This document shows positions 1 to 10,765 of a stretch of DNA of 64,000 nt, piece by piece. Under the pieces are notes generated by a model. That model was given only the letters and a program-made list of their open reading frames with translations, was not told where the DNA came from and did no database searches. Each line of letters opens with the position of its first letter. The stretch's first letter is position 1. The stretch comes from Acidobacteriota bacterium (GTDB lineage: Bacteria > Acidobacteriota > Terriglobia > Bryobacterales > UBA6623). Location of the stretch: contig WGMB01000009.1 in the NCBI GenBank assembly GCA_016125275.1, positions 310,001 through 374,000 on the forward strand, given 5' to 3'. The position numbers were made by a program, and so were the translations under genes.

Positions 1-1
1 C

Positions 2-505
<504 letters not shown>

Positions 506-544
506 CCGATTGCGCTCTCTGCCTGGTAGAGGCCTCTTGGCTAG

Positions 545-2059
<1,515 letters not shown>

Positions 2060-2082
2060 TCGCGGCGCACGCCTCGACGCCG

Positions 2083-2122
2083 AACGGCCCCTGGGCTCAC
2101 CGCCTCAGGGGCCGTTTTGTTT
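2083..2122 (+). terminator. Intrinsic terminator after ahcY
   Basis: Perfect 11-bp stem (AACGGCCCCTG at 2083-2093 pairing with CAGGGGCCGTT at 2106-2116), 12-nt loop, followed by TTTTGTTT. It sits 24 bp after the ahcY stop and ends the metK-ahcY unit before the convergent gene. Confidence 0.9.
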
Positions 2123-2138
2123 GGCGCTCGCGAAGGCC

Positions 2139-3803
2139 CTACCAGCGGAACTCGATCGTATGGTCGAAGGGCGTGTAACCGGTCACGTAGACGCTGGGGC
2201 CGGAGAGCTTCGCGTCCGCGCCGCGCACCTGGGTGTAGCGCGTCTCGGCCTTGCCGGGGCCGAAGCGGATCTGGTCGTCGCCCACCGAGTAGACGGCGAA
2301 GCCCTCTTCGAGGATGTAGGCGTCCTCGCCCTGAGGAGCGTCGGGGGCGTCGACCACGCCGCGCAGGTCGCCGCCCGGCCGCAGGTTGATCTCGACGGCC
2401 AGCGGAACCCAGTCGGTCCCTTCCGCCGCCACCCGCACGTCGAAGCCGTCAGGCTTTTCGTAGATCTCGGCGCGGTAGCGCAGATGGCAGATCTCGGTTT
2501 CGTCGCGATGGGGCCGTTTGGCGTACCACTGCTCCACGCCCCAGGGCTGGGTCCGGCCGTCGCCGAAGGGCTGATAGTAGCCGGCCTCGAGCTCCTGCTC
2601 CATGAAGAAGGCGCCGTCGCGCCACTCGCCGCGCTGGGGGCGGAACTGGCCCTTGCCGAAGAAGGCGGAGGCGAACCGCACGCCTTCCACGATGGCTTCG
2701 CCGCGCCGCACGGCGAAGAAGCGGCTGTTGTCCTCCAAGATGACCATGGCGCTGGACGCCCCGCGCCGCAAGTGGACCAGTCGCGACTGCGGAAAGGCCT
2801 TGGCGTAATCGTCCGGCACGGGAACAGGCCGAGGCCCTTCGGCCTGCAGCTCGGGGAACTCCAGCAGCAGGTTCAGCGAGGCGTAGCGCGGCTCGAAGTA
2901 GCGCACCAGCGTTTCGAGCTGTCCGTTGCCGTCCTCGCGCGCCAGGGAACGCAGCGCGAACCAGTAGCGCCCCATGTCGCCGATCGCGCCGCGGTCCTGG
3001 CGGTGGGAGATCTCGGTCACCACCTCGTAGTTCGGATGCAGCAGGTACATCATCGCTTCGAGGTTGCGGCGGACCGGTTCGAGCAGGTCCTTGCGGCCCA
3101 GCTTCTTGGCCACCGTCGTCAGGCAGTCATCCACGACGGCGTTGTAGACGGTGGTGGACTGCTCGCTGTACTGGCCGTCGGCGTCGATGTCGATGGTTTC
3201 GAGCAGCCACTCGTCCACGCGGGCCTTGTAGACGTTGTCGGGGAAGAGGTCGTAGAGCTGCGACAGCGCCGCACAAGCCACCCAGCGATGGTTGGGCGTG
3301 TGGATGCCGCCCTTGACCAGGCCGTCGCCGCAGCGGCGCAGCAGGGGCGTCATGCGCTCGTAGACGTCGGCCGCGCCCTCCTGCTTGGCCACGAAGGCGG
3401 CGCTGGCCAAGTTGCGGGTGATGAAGGCCGTGTCGGGCGGCGAGTTGAAGTTGGTGATCAGCAGGTCGAAGTTGCCGTCCGGCGTCTGGACCCTCTCCAT
3501 GTGCTCGATCGCCAGCTCCAGCCGATCCCGCAGCAGGGAGTCCTTGTGGTACTTCGACTCCGGGTGGACGTAGGAGCCCACGCCGCGCGCCAGCACGCCG
3601 GCGGCCGTGCCGGCTTCGTGCAGGCCCGTCGGCCCCGCCAAAGCCCCCCGCCAGCGGCTGTCCGGGTCGGTATTTTGCCGTTCGAGATAGTTCTCGACCG
3701 CAGCGTCGTTCTGGCGGACGAACTCGGCCATCGACGTGGGCCGGTCCTGGGCCGGCGCGGCGGCCGCGGCGGCCATTAGAGAGAGCAAGGTGCGACGGGT
3801 CAT
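2139..3803 (-). CDS. Secreted alpha/alpha-toroid protein, possibly polysaccharide lyase-like
   Basis: The product has 554 residues. The N-terminus MTRRTLLSLMAAAAAAPAQ is an export signal with a twin-arginine look, so the protein should be extracytoplasmic. Residues about 30-330 are helical and rich in W/R/L repeats (for example NHRWVACAALSQLYDLFPD and IGDMGRYWFALRSLA), and the rest is beta-rich, the layout of heparinase II/III or alginate-lyase-like enzymes. I do not recognise a diagnostic catalytic motif, so the substrate is unknown. No Shine-Dalgarno is seen; a TAAGAT hexamer lies 7 nt before the ATG. It converges on ahcY across a terminator. Confidence 0.6.
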   Translation of the reverse strand: MTRRTLLSLMAAAAAAPAQDRPTSMAEFVRQNDAAVENYLERQNTDPDSRWRGALAGPTGLHEAGTAAGVLARGVGSYVHPESKYHKDSLLRDRLELAIEHMERVQTPDGNFDLLITNFNSPPDTAFITRNLASAAFVAKQEGAADVYERMTPLLRRCGDGLVKGGIHTPNHRWVACAALSQLYDLFPDNVYKARVDEWLLETIDIDADGQYSEQSTTVYNAVVDDCLTTVAKKLGRKDLLEPVRRNLEAMMYLLHPNYEVVTEISHRQDRGAIGDMGRYWFALRSLAREDGNGQLETLVRYFEPRYASLNLLLEFPELQAEGPRPVPVPDDYAKAFPQSRLVHLRRGASSAMVILEDNSRFFAVRRGEAIVEGVRFASAFFGKGQFRPQRGEWRDGAFFMEQELEAGYYQPFGDGRTQPWGVEQWYAKRPHRDETEICHLRYRAEIYEKPDGFDVRVAAEGTDWVPLAVEINLRPGGDLRGVVDAPDAPQGEDAYILEEGFAVYSVGDDQIRFGPGKAETRYTQVRGADAKLSGPSVYVTGYTPFDHTIEFRW

Positions 3804-3810
3804 CGGCTCG

Positions 3811-3816
3811 ATCTTA
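3811..3816 (-). promoter_or_regulatory. Putative -10 element (leaderless-type)
   Basis: TAAGAT on the minus strand ends 7 nt before the ATG at 3803, with no ribosome-binding site between. Part of a pattern repeated across the window. Confidence 0.35.
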
Positions 3817-3858
3817 GCGTAGCGCCTCGGGTCGACCCACGCCGGCCGCCCCGGCGGC

Positions 3859-4812
3859 CTACGGTCTTTGGGCCGCCGAAGGCAGCTCGGCCGGCGTGAT
3901 CTCGCTCAGTCGGCCCAGATCGACGCGGGCGATCCCGTTCACGGCGGGCTGGTAGATGTCCGCGAACCTGGAGCCCCAGGCGATGTCCTCGGCGGCGTAA
4001 GAGGCGCGGGTCTGCACGGTCTCCGAGAAGGTCTCGTCGGTGGCGGTGAGCAGGATCAGGAACTCGGGGTCGCAGCTCTCCAGGTCGGCCTGGTCATAGC
4101 CCCACAGCGGGCTCTCCTCGTCGATCGGATGGACCACCACCCAGTGCAGCGGCATGAACAGGATCTTGTCGCGCTCCAGCCGCAGCGGCGCGAACTCCCG
4201 GCTGCTGGCGCGGTCGTCGTTGCGCCGCGCGAACAGCACCGTCGCCTGCACTTCCAGCAGTTGGCTCTTGCGGCGGTTGGCGATCCGGAACATGAAGGCG
4301 CGTCCGTTGCGGTAGGGAGCGATGACGGCTTGGCGGGAGAACAGCACGCGGGCGTTGGGCTGGGAGAAGCGCGCGAAGAAGATGCCTGTGGCCAGCGCCA
4401 CGAAGAACATCCCGACGACGGCTTCGGCGCTCACCAGCAGGTGCGCCGCCAAGGTGTTGGGCGCGTAGGTCCCGTAGCCGATGGTGGAGAAGGTCTGGAT
4501 GCTGAAGAAGAAGCACTCCACCAAGCGGTAGCCGTCGGAGGCGTCGATGCCTGCGACCGCGCCGGGCCCGGCCCACCAGAAGCCCAGCGCGAACAGGCTG
4601 TTGATGACCAGATAGGCGCCGAGGACGGTGAGGTTGAAGCGCAGCCACGGCAGCTTGATCAGAGTGTGGAACAGGTGCAGGGATTGCCAGATGGGCAGCC
4701 CGGTGCGCTCCACGTTGAAGCTGCCGTCGCGGTTGAGCAGGCGATGCGCGGCCTGTTCATCGACGCGCCGCCCCAGTCCGAGGTCGTCCGAAGAGGTCGT
4801 GCGGGCTTCCAT
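3859..4812 (-). CDS. Inward-rectifier potassium channel (KirBac type)
   Basis: The 317-residue protein has the Kir layout: an amphipathic slide segment (about 40-57), TM1 (about 58-80), a pore helix with K+ selectivity filter TIGYG at 110-114, TM2 (about 122-147), and a C-terminal cytoplasmic immunoglobulin-like domain beginning NARVLFSRQAVIAPYRNGRAFMFRIAN. It should form a tetrameric K+-selective channel in the inner membrane, gated by ligands or lipids on the cytoplasmic domain. Its start lies only 4 bp after the stop of the upstream GGDEF-EAL gene, so the two are almost certainly cotranscribed and possibly translationally coupled. That genetic link suggests, but does not show, a functional link between c-di-GMP and K+ flux. 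Confidence 0.93.
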   Translation of the reverse strand: MEARTTSSDDLGLGRRVDEQAAHRLLNRDGSFNVERTGLPIWQSLHLFHTLIKLPWLRFNLTVLGAYLVINSLFALGFWWAGPGAVAGIDASDGYRLVECFFFSIQTFSTIGYGTYAPNTLAAHLLVSAEAVVGMFFVALATGIFFARFSQPNARVLFSRQAVIAPYRNGRAFMFRIANRRKSQLLEVQATVLFARRNDDRASSREFAPLRLERDKILFMPLHWVVVHPIDEESPLWGYDQADLESCDPEFLILLTATDETFSETVQTRASYAAEDIAWGSRFADIYQPAVNGIARVDLGRLSEITPAELPSAAQRP

Positions 4813-4816
4813 CCCG

Positions 4817-7603
4817 CTATCTTAGGCTGGACTGTTCGACCAAAGGCGCGCCCTGCGGCGACCTCCGCGGGCCATGGCGCAAGAGCTCGGTCATCTGGTC
4901 GACCGGCAGCGGCGGGCTCAAGTGGAACCCTTGGGCGGCGTCGCATGAGCGCTCGCGCAGGAAGGCGAGCTGCTCCTCGTGCTCCACGCGTTCGCTCACC
5001 ACCTTCAGGCCCAGCGCGTGCGCCGTCTCGATCACCAGCGTGGTGACGGCCCCGCTGCGGGGATCGCGGCAGACATCGTCGGCCAGCGAGCCCGCAATCT
5101 TCAACACGTCGATCGGCAGGCGCCGGATGTAGTTCAGGGAAGAGTAGCCGGTGCCGAAGTCGTCGAGGGCGATGTGGAAGCCAAGCTGCGAGAGCTGCTG
5201 CAAGGCCTCGCCGGCGCTGTCGAGGTTCTCGACCAAGCCGGTCTCGGTGAGCTCCAGGGTGACGAGCCAGGGCACCAGGCCGGCCGCCTCCACGGTCTTG
5301 CGCAGGCGTTCGGCCAGCCCGGCCGTGGTGAGCCCGCGGGCCGAGAGGTTCACCGAGAGCTGCATCCCCGTGGCCCCTTCGTGGCGCCAAGCGGCCATCT
5401 GGGAGCAGGCCCGCGAGAGCACCCAGGCGTCGAGGCGGTCGACGTAGCCGATCTCCTCGGCGATCGGGATGAACTCGGCCGGGCCCAGCGGTCCCAACCG
5501 GGGGTTGTTCCAGCGCAGCAAGGCCTCGACGCCGATGACTTCCAGGCGCCGGCAGGAATAGATCGGCTGCCAGACGATGCTGAGCTCGTCGCGGTCGATG
5601 GCTTTCTGCAAGGCGCTCTGCACTTCGAGCGTCCGCAGGGCGCTGGCGTGCATCTCGGCCCGGAAGATGGCTGCCGAGCCGCCGCCCTGCTCCTTGGCGC
5701 GATACATGGCCGCGTCGGCGTCGCGCAGAACGTCTTCGGGGGCCCGGTAGCGGCGTTCGGCCCAGACGATGCCGATGCTCGACGAGAAGGCCATCTCCTG
5801 GCCGCGCAGTTGAATCGGTTCAGCCAACCGCCGTTGCAGGTTGCGAGCGGCCTCCAGGGCGGCTTCCTCGGAGATCACGTCGCGCAGCAACAGAGCGAAC
5901 TCGTCGCCGCCGAGGCGGGCGACCTCGCTGCTCGGCGGAACGGCGTCGCGCAGTCGCCGCGCCAGGGACACCAGCAGCTCATCGCCGGCGGCGTGACCGA
6001 TGCTGTCGTTGACGACCTTGAAGCGGTCCACGTCCAGAAACATCACGGCGAACGGCGGGATCTCGCCGCGGCGCAGCTCGGCCAGCCGGGCGGAGAGCTC
6101 GGCGTGGAAGCGGCTGCGATTCGCCAGAGCGGTCAGGCTGTCGTGCTCGGCGTCGTGCCGCAGCCGCATCTCGGCCAGCTTGCGCTGGGTGATGTCGGTC
6201 TGCGATCCCGCCATGCGGTAGGCGCGCCCGTCGGCGCCGCGCAGCGCCAAGCCCCGGCCAAGCATCCAGAGATACTCGCCGCGGCGCGTCCGCATGCGGA
6301 ACTCACATTCAAAACGCTCGGTGCCGCCCCGCAGGTGCGCAAACAGGGTGCGCAATACGTGATCCCTGTCCTTGGGGTGGATCCGTGAGATCGCCTCGCG
6401 GGGCGTGTCGTCGAGCTCGTCGGGGGCGTAGCCCAACATCTCCTTCCAGCGGTCGGAATAGTGCACTCGGCGGGCGCGGAGGTCCCAGTCCACCAAGCCG
6501 TCATTGGCGCAGCGAGCGGCCAAGCCGTAGCGCACCTCGGTCTCCTCGGCGCGCTTGCGCGAGGTGATGTCTTCGACGGCGTGCAGCCGGCCGAAGTCGC
6601 GGCCGGCCTCGTCGTGGATGAAGACGGAGAAGTAGCGCAGGGTCCGGCCGTCGCGCAGCTCGAGCTCCACCTCGCTGACAGTGTTCGAGCGATCCTGGCG
6701 CAAGCCGCCCTGCATCTCGAGGAAGGGCTGCGGGTCGATCATCATGCCCAACGCCCGCTCCATCGTGGTCTGGAAGCTCGCCGAAGGAGTGTACGTCGAC
6801 CCGGCCGGCTCGGGGTCGTACCCCCAAATCTCGGCGCAACGGCCGTTGCTGTAGACGATCTCGTCCGAGTCCGGGTCGTGCACGACCACGCCCAGCGGCA
6901 TGCCGGCGGTGACCTTTTCGATCAGGGCCGAGCTGCGGCGGGCCTTGAGCTCGCTCTCACGCAGCTTCCGCACCGTGCGGACCAAGTCGCGCTGAATGTT
7001 GCTTTCACGATTGTGCGCCTCCTCGCGGCTGCGCACGTCGCGCACGGCAGCCCAGCGCACGACCAGCGCCCCGATCAGCGCGGCGACCGTGATCGTGCCC
7101 AGCGGAGACGGCGGAGGCGTGGGCCCCAGGAACGGGAGCGCCGCCAGCCCGCCGCCAAAAGCCACCACCACCCCGAACAGCCGCCACGGCAACATCAGTT
7201 GCGCCGACCAGAGCAGCCCGAGGGCCGGGCCCAGGCGCAACATCGAGTCGCCGGCGGGCAGAATGTCGTCAGCCACCGAGCGCGCGCCCAGCAGGCTGAT
7301 GAGGGTGAGCGCCACGCCAAAAGTCACCGGCGCGCGCCAACGTTCCGACAGCGGCTGCCGCGTAATGCGGATGTAGAGCGCCATCAGCGCCAGCAGTACG
7401 GCCACTCCACCGACCGACAGAGGGTGCGTCAGGCCCCCCTCCAGCAGTCGCGCCCGGGCCCCGGTCATCAAACCGGCGATGGCCACGCCCCAAATCAGCG
7501 CGATGCGGAGGCGCTCTTCGGCATAGCGGGAGAAGCGCGGCTCCGGGGCCGACCGGCGCACTGCGGCTAGGTCCTCACTGGAACTGCTCGTTAGCTGTGT
7601 CAT
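4817..7603 (-). CDS. Membrane PAS-PAS-GGDEF-EAL c-di-GMP enzyme
   Basis: The 928-residue protein has several membrane segments (about 33-190), a coiled stretch, two PAS/PAC modules (about 225-350 and 355-475), GGDEF (485-645; GGDEF at 565-569, so cyclase-competent) and EAL (665-910; EAL at 693-695, DDFG at 814-817). The usual RxxD inhibitory site before GGDEF is not present (PSSE). In EAL the usual LKID reads LKIA (834-837), losing one conserved acidic residue, while the VxExVE glutamates and the QGF glutamine remain. The enzyme probably senses a signal through PAS and changes c-di-GMP; the net direction cannot be read. It is the first gene of an operon with the Kir channel. Confidence 0.93.
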   Translation of the reverse strand: MTQLTSSSSEDLAAVRRSAPEPRFSRYAEERLRIALIWGVAIAGLMTGARARLLEGGLTHPLSVGGVAVLLALMALYIRITRQPLSERWRAPVTFGVALTLISLLGARSVADDILPAGDSMLRLGPALGLLWSAQLMLPWRLFGVVVAFGGGLAALPFLGPTPPPSPLGTITVAALIGALVVRWAAVRDVRSREEAHNRESNIQRDLVRTVRKLRESELKARRSSALIEKVTAGMPLGVVVHDPDSDEIVYSNGRCAEIWGYDPEPAGSTYTPSASFQTTMERALGMMIDPQPFLEMQGGLRQDRSNTVSEVELELRDGRTLRYFSVFIHDEAGRDFGRLHAVEDITSRKRAEETEVRYGLAARCANDGLVDWDLRARRVHYSDRWKEMLGYAPDELDDTPREAISRIHPKDRDHVLRTLFAHLRGGTERFECEFRMRTRRGEYLWMLGRGLALRGADGRAYRMAGSQTDITQRKLAEMRLRHDAEHDSLTALANRSRFHAELSARLAELRRGEIPPFAVMFLDVDRFKVVNDSIGHAAGDELLVSLARRLRDAVPPSSEVARLGGDEFALLLRDVISEEAALEAARNLQRRLAEPIQLRGQEMAFSSSIGIVWAERRYRAPEDVLRDADAAMYRAKEQGGGSAAIFRAEMHASALRTLEVQSALQKAIDRDELSIVWQPIYSCRRLEVIGVEALLRWNNPRLGPLGPAEFIPIAEEIGYVDRLDAWVLSRACSQMAAWRHEGATGMQLSVNLSARGLTTAGLAERLRKTVEAAGLVPWLVTLELTETGLVENLDSAGEALQQLSQLGFHIALDDFGTGYSSLNYIRRLPIDVLKIAGSLADDVCRDPRSGAVTTLVIETAHALGLKVVSERVEHEEQLAFLRERSCDAAQGFHLSPPLPVDQMTELLRHGPRRSPQGAPLVEQSSLR

Positions 7604-7778
7604 CGCCAGCGATACTTCGTGGGCCGTATGCGATGGACCCTGCCGACCCTCCCAAGGTAGCCAAGCGGAATTGCGGGCGACAGGGGGGGAACTACGCTAA
7701 ATTTCATCGAGATTCTTCCGTAGTCGTATGCCGATCCGGCCAGCCGTTCCCCAAACGCTTCCGAGCCCGTGAGGCCGG

Positions 7779-7784
7779 TATACT
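7779..7784 (+). promoter_or_regulatory. Putative -10 element (leaderless-type)
   Basis: TATACT ends 9 nt before the GTG start at 7794; there is no Shine-Dalgarno and no clear -35. Confidence 0.45.
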
Positions 7785-7793
7785 AGGCGTGCC

Positions 7794-10754
7794 GTGCCTG
7801 CAAGATTTCTACGGACCCTGCTCGTCTCCGCCCTACTCTGCACCCTGGCCGGGGCGCAGACGACTACGCAATCCACCTTACGCAACCCGCCTCCGGACGC
7901 CGATCGCACGCTGCTGGTCACGCTCGGCCTCGGGGATCGTTCCCAAGTCGATTGGAGCGGGTCGGCGGCGGTGGAGAGCGGCGCCATCATCGATCTCATC
8001 GGCTACGAAATGGGAGTTGGAGACCTGATCGAGCCGCCGAATGCGTGGACGATGCAGACGCGGCCGGCCTTTCCGTTTTCCCGCCGGCCTCACGACGAAG
8101 GAATCCTGGTCGACCTGCCGCCGAATACCTACCTGACGCCGCGATTTCACCTCTATCTGAAGGGTTCCGAGGCGACGCGCGTGCGAGTTGTGACGCGGCA
8201 AGGCGAATTTGCCTTTGCGCTGTCTGAAATTCCTGCCGCCGGGGAGAAGAGCTTTCTCGGCGGCCGCGCCAAGGTGCAGGATTCGGCGGCGCCGATCCTG
8301 CTGGGCCGGGGCGACACGGGCCCGGCGAGCCGGCGCTTGACGGACAACGACTTCCCCTCGCTGACGGTGGCGCGCGACGGCTCCATCTGGGCGGCTTGGC
8401 AGGGCTTCGACGGCGAGTCCGCCGACCGCGTCTACGCCGAAAGGATCGGCCCCGGCGCCGGCGTAGGGCCCGCCACGGCCCCGCACGCCGTGAGCCCCGC
8501 CGACGGAGACGTCTACCGCACGGCGGTGGCCGAGGACGCCGAGGGCAAGATCTGGGTCGTGTGGTCCGAGCAGCGCAACGAGAACTGGGACCTCTACGGC
8601 CGCTCGTTCGACGGCGAGAGCTGGTCGCGCGAGCAGCGCCTCACCCAGGCCTCGCAGCCCGACGCCCAGCACAAGCTAATCGCCGACTCCAAAGGGCGCC
8701 TGACGCTGATCTGGCAGGGGTACCGCAACAACCGCGCCGCCATCCACGCGATGCGCTACGAGGCCGAAGGCGGCTGGTCGGAGGAGACCGTCGTCAGCGA
8801 CTCCGGCGCGAACTGCTGGGAGCCGTCGATCGCGGTGGACTCCAACGACAACCTCTTCGCCGCCTACGACTGCTATGGACCGAACGGCTATGACGTCTTT
8901 CTGGCCGAGTACCGCCCCGACGGCGGTTGGCGCAAGCCGATGACGGTGGCCGCCACCGGCCGCTTCGAGGCCTACGCGACCGTCGCCGTCGATGCGGGCG
9001 ACCGCCCCTGGATCGCCTGGCACGAATCCGGCGTCAACTGGGGCAAGGACTACGGCCACCCTTACGACATTCGCGCCAACGGGACCGGCCTGTACGTCTC
9101 GCGCGAGATCCGCATGGCGGTGCTCGACGGCGGCCGGCTGCAGGCCCCCGCGCAGCGCCTCGCCGATTCCCTGCCCGATCCCGGGCCGGGCAACAACTTC
9201 TACGAGTACCCGCAACTGGCGGCCGACGCCTCCGGGCGCGTGTGGTGCTTCTTCCGCCACCGGCGGCCGGCGCAGCACAACGTCTACGCCCGCACGCCGC
9301 TGCACCATGCGCTGTGGGAGATCTACGCCAGCTACTACGAGGGCGGGCAATGGTCGCCGATGACGCTGATCCCCTACTCCACGGGACGGACCGACATGCG
9401 CATCGAGGTCGCCCGCGACCCGCGCGGAGGCCTGGCCGCGGTGTGGCCCACCGACCGCCGCAACTTCCGCGACTTCGTGAACATGCTGCCGGACGTCTTT
9501 ACGGCGCGGCTGCCGAAGCTCCCCGGCCAGGCGCCGGCGCCACGGCTGGCCGCCTTCCAGCTCCCGCCGCTGGAGCCGGCGCTGCAGGCCCCGCAACTGC
9601 CGCGGCGCGAAGTGGCCGCCAACGAACCCGTACACCCCAACGAGACGCAAGACGTGCAGCGCATCCGGGAGTACGCCTATGAGATCGGCGACCGGCGCTA
9701 CCGCATCCACCGCGGCGACATGCACCGCCACACCGAGATCTCCTGGGACGGCTATAACGACGGCTCGCTCGAAGACACCTACCGCTACGCGGTCGACGCC
9801 GCTTCGCTCGACTTCATCGCCATCACCGAGCACAACTTCGGCGTCGACGACGAGTACGACTGGTGGCGTAGCCAGAAGTACACGGATATTCACCGCGTCG
9901 GCCGCACCTTCGTGCCGCTGGTGGGCTACGAGCGCTCCATTCCCTACCCCAACGGCCACCGCAACGTCGTGTTTCCCTACCGCGGCGCGCCCGTGCTCGA
10001 CTACCAGCACTATGAGTGGAACTCGGGCCAGGCCAACTTCGCCTACACCCGCGAAGGCCCCGAGCGGTTCTTCGCCTACCTGCGCAAGTACAAGGCCGTC
10101 GCCATGCCGCACACCACCGGCACCTCGATGGGCACAGACTGGGCCGACTACGATCCCGAGGTCGAGCCGATCGTGGAGATCTACCAGTCCGACCGCACCA
10201 GCTACGAGTGCACCGACTGCTGGCGCGCCACGCCGCCCGACATTCCGCGGGAGCAGAACGGCGGCTACAAGCCCGACGGCTACGTCAACGTGGCCTGGAA
10301 CAAGGGTTTTCGGCTGGGCGTGCAAGCCAGCTCCGACCACCTCGGCGTCCACACGGCCTACTCGATGATCCTGGCCGAGGAGAACACCCGTACGGCCCTG
10401 GTGGATGGCATCCGGCAGCGGCACACCTACGGCGCCACCGACAACATCATCGTCGACTTCCGGCTGCTCGACGGCCCGCGCGAATACCTGATGGGCGACG
10501 ACGCCACGATCTCCGGGGCGCCGCAACTGCGCGTGCACATCGAAGGAACCGACCTGCTGGGCGAGGTGGAGATCGTGAAGAACAACCGCCGCGTGTACCG
10601 ACAGGCGCCGGACGCCAAGGTGGCGGACTTCGTCTATCGCGACAACGAGCCGCCGGCCCCGGGCGAGACGGCTTTCTACTACGTGCGGGTGCGGCAGAAG
10701 GACCGCGACCAGCAGATCGCCTGGTCTTCGCCGATCTGGGCCACGCGGAAGTAG
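7794..10754 (+). CDS. Secreted propeller-like protein with C-terminal PHP (DUF3604-like) domain
   Basis: The 986-residue product begins at GTG and has a Sec signal peptide (MPARFLRTLLVSALLCTLAGAQ). Residues about 170-580 hold repeated strands of the type SIWAAWQGFDG, KIWVVWSEQRNENWDLYGR and RLTLIWQGYRNN, which fits a beta-propeller of the sialidase/BNR kind. The C-terminal third opens with YRIHRGDMHRHTEISWDG and contains LDFIAITEHN, the metal-binding signature of PHP-family phosphoesterases (DUF3604 type). It is probably a periplasmic or surface metal-dependent hydrolase of unknown substrate. It ends 11 bp before a convergent acyl-CoA dehydrogenase gene. Domain calls are by motif only. Confidence 0.75.
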   Translation: MPARFLRTLLVSALLCTLAGAQTTTQSTLRNPPPDADRTLLVTLGLGDRSQVDWSGSAAVESGAIIDLIGYEMGVGDLIEPPNAWTMQTRPAFPFSRRPHDEGILVDLPPNTYLTPRFHLYLKGSEATRVRVVTRQGEFAFALSEIPAAGEKSFLGGRAKVQDSAAPILLGRGDTGPASRRLTDNDFPSLTVARDGSIWAAWQGFDGESADRVYAERIGPGAGVGPATAPHAVSPADGDVYRTAVAEDAEGKIWVVWSEQRNENWDLYGRSFDGESWSREQRLTQASQPDAQHKLIADSKGRLTLIWQGYRNNRAAIHAMRYEAEGGWSEETVVSDSGANCWEPSIAVDSNDNLFAAYDCYGPNGYDVFLAEYRPDGGWRKPMTVAATGRFEAYATVAVDAGDRPWIAWHESGVNWGKDYGHPYDIRANGTGLYVSREIRMAVLDGGRLQAPAQRLADSLPDPGPGNNFYEYPQLAADASGRVWCFFRHRRPAQHNVYARTPLHHALWEIYASYYEGGQWSPMTLIPYSTGRTDMRIEVARDPRGGLAAVWPTDRRNFRDFVNMLPDVFTARLPKLPGQAPAPRLAAFQLPPLEPALQAPQLPRREVAANEPVHPNETQDVQRIREYAYEIGDRRYRIHRGDMHRHTEISWDGYNDGSLEDTYRYAVDAASLDFIAITEHNFGVDDEYDWWRSQKYTDIHRVGRTFVPLVGYERSIPYPNGHRNVVFPYRGAPVLDYQHYEWNSGQANFAYTREGPERFFAYLRKYKAVAMPHTTGTSMGTDWADYDPEVEPIVEIYQSDRTSYECTDCWRATPPDIPREQNGGYKPDGYVNVAWNKGFRLGVQASSDHLGVHTAYSMILAEENTRTALVDGIRQRHTYGATDNIIVDFRLLDGPREYLMGDDATISGAPQLRVHIEGTDLLGEVEIVKNNRRVYRQAPDAKVADFVYRDNEPPAPGETAFYYVRVRQKDRDQQIAWSSPIWATRK

Positions 10755-10765
10755 GCCCGCGAGCC

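Noticed and set aside
2121-3779. Long plus-strand open frame opposite the toroid-protein gene
   Set aside because: It is the GC-rich mirror of the minus-strand gene, with no recognisable domain; the minus-strand frame has a signal peptide and conserved-looking segments.
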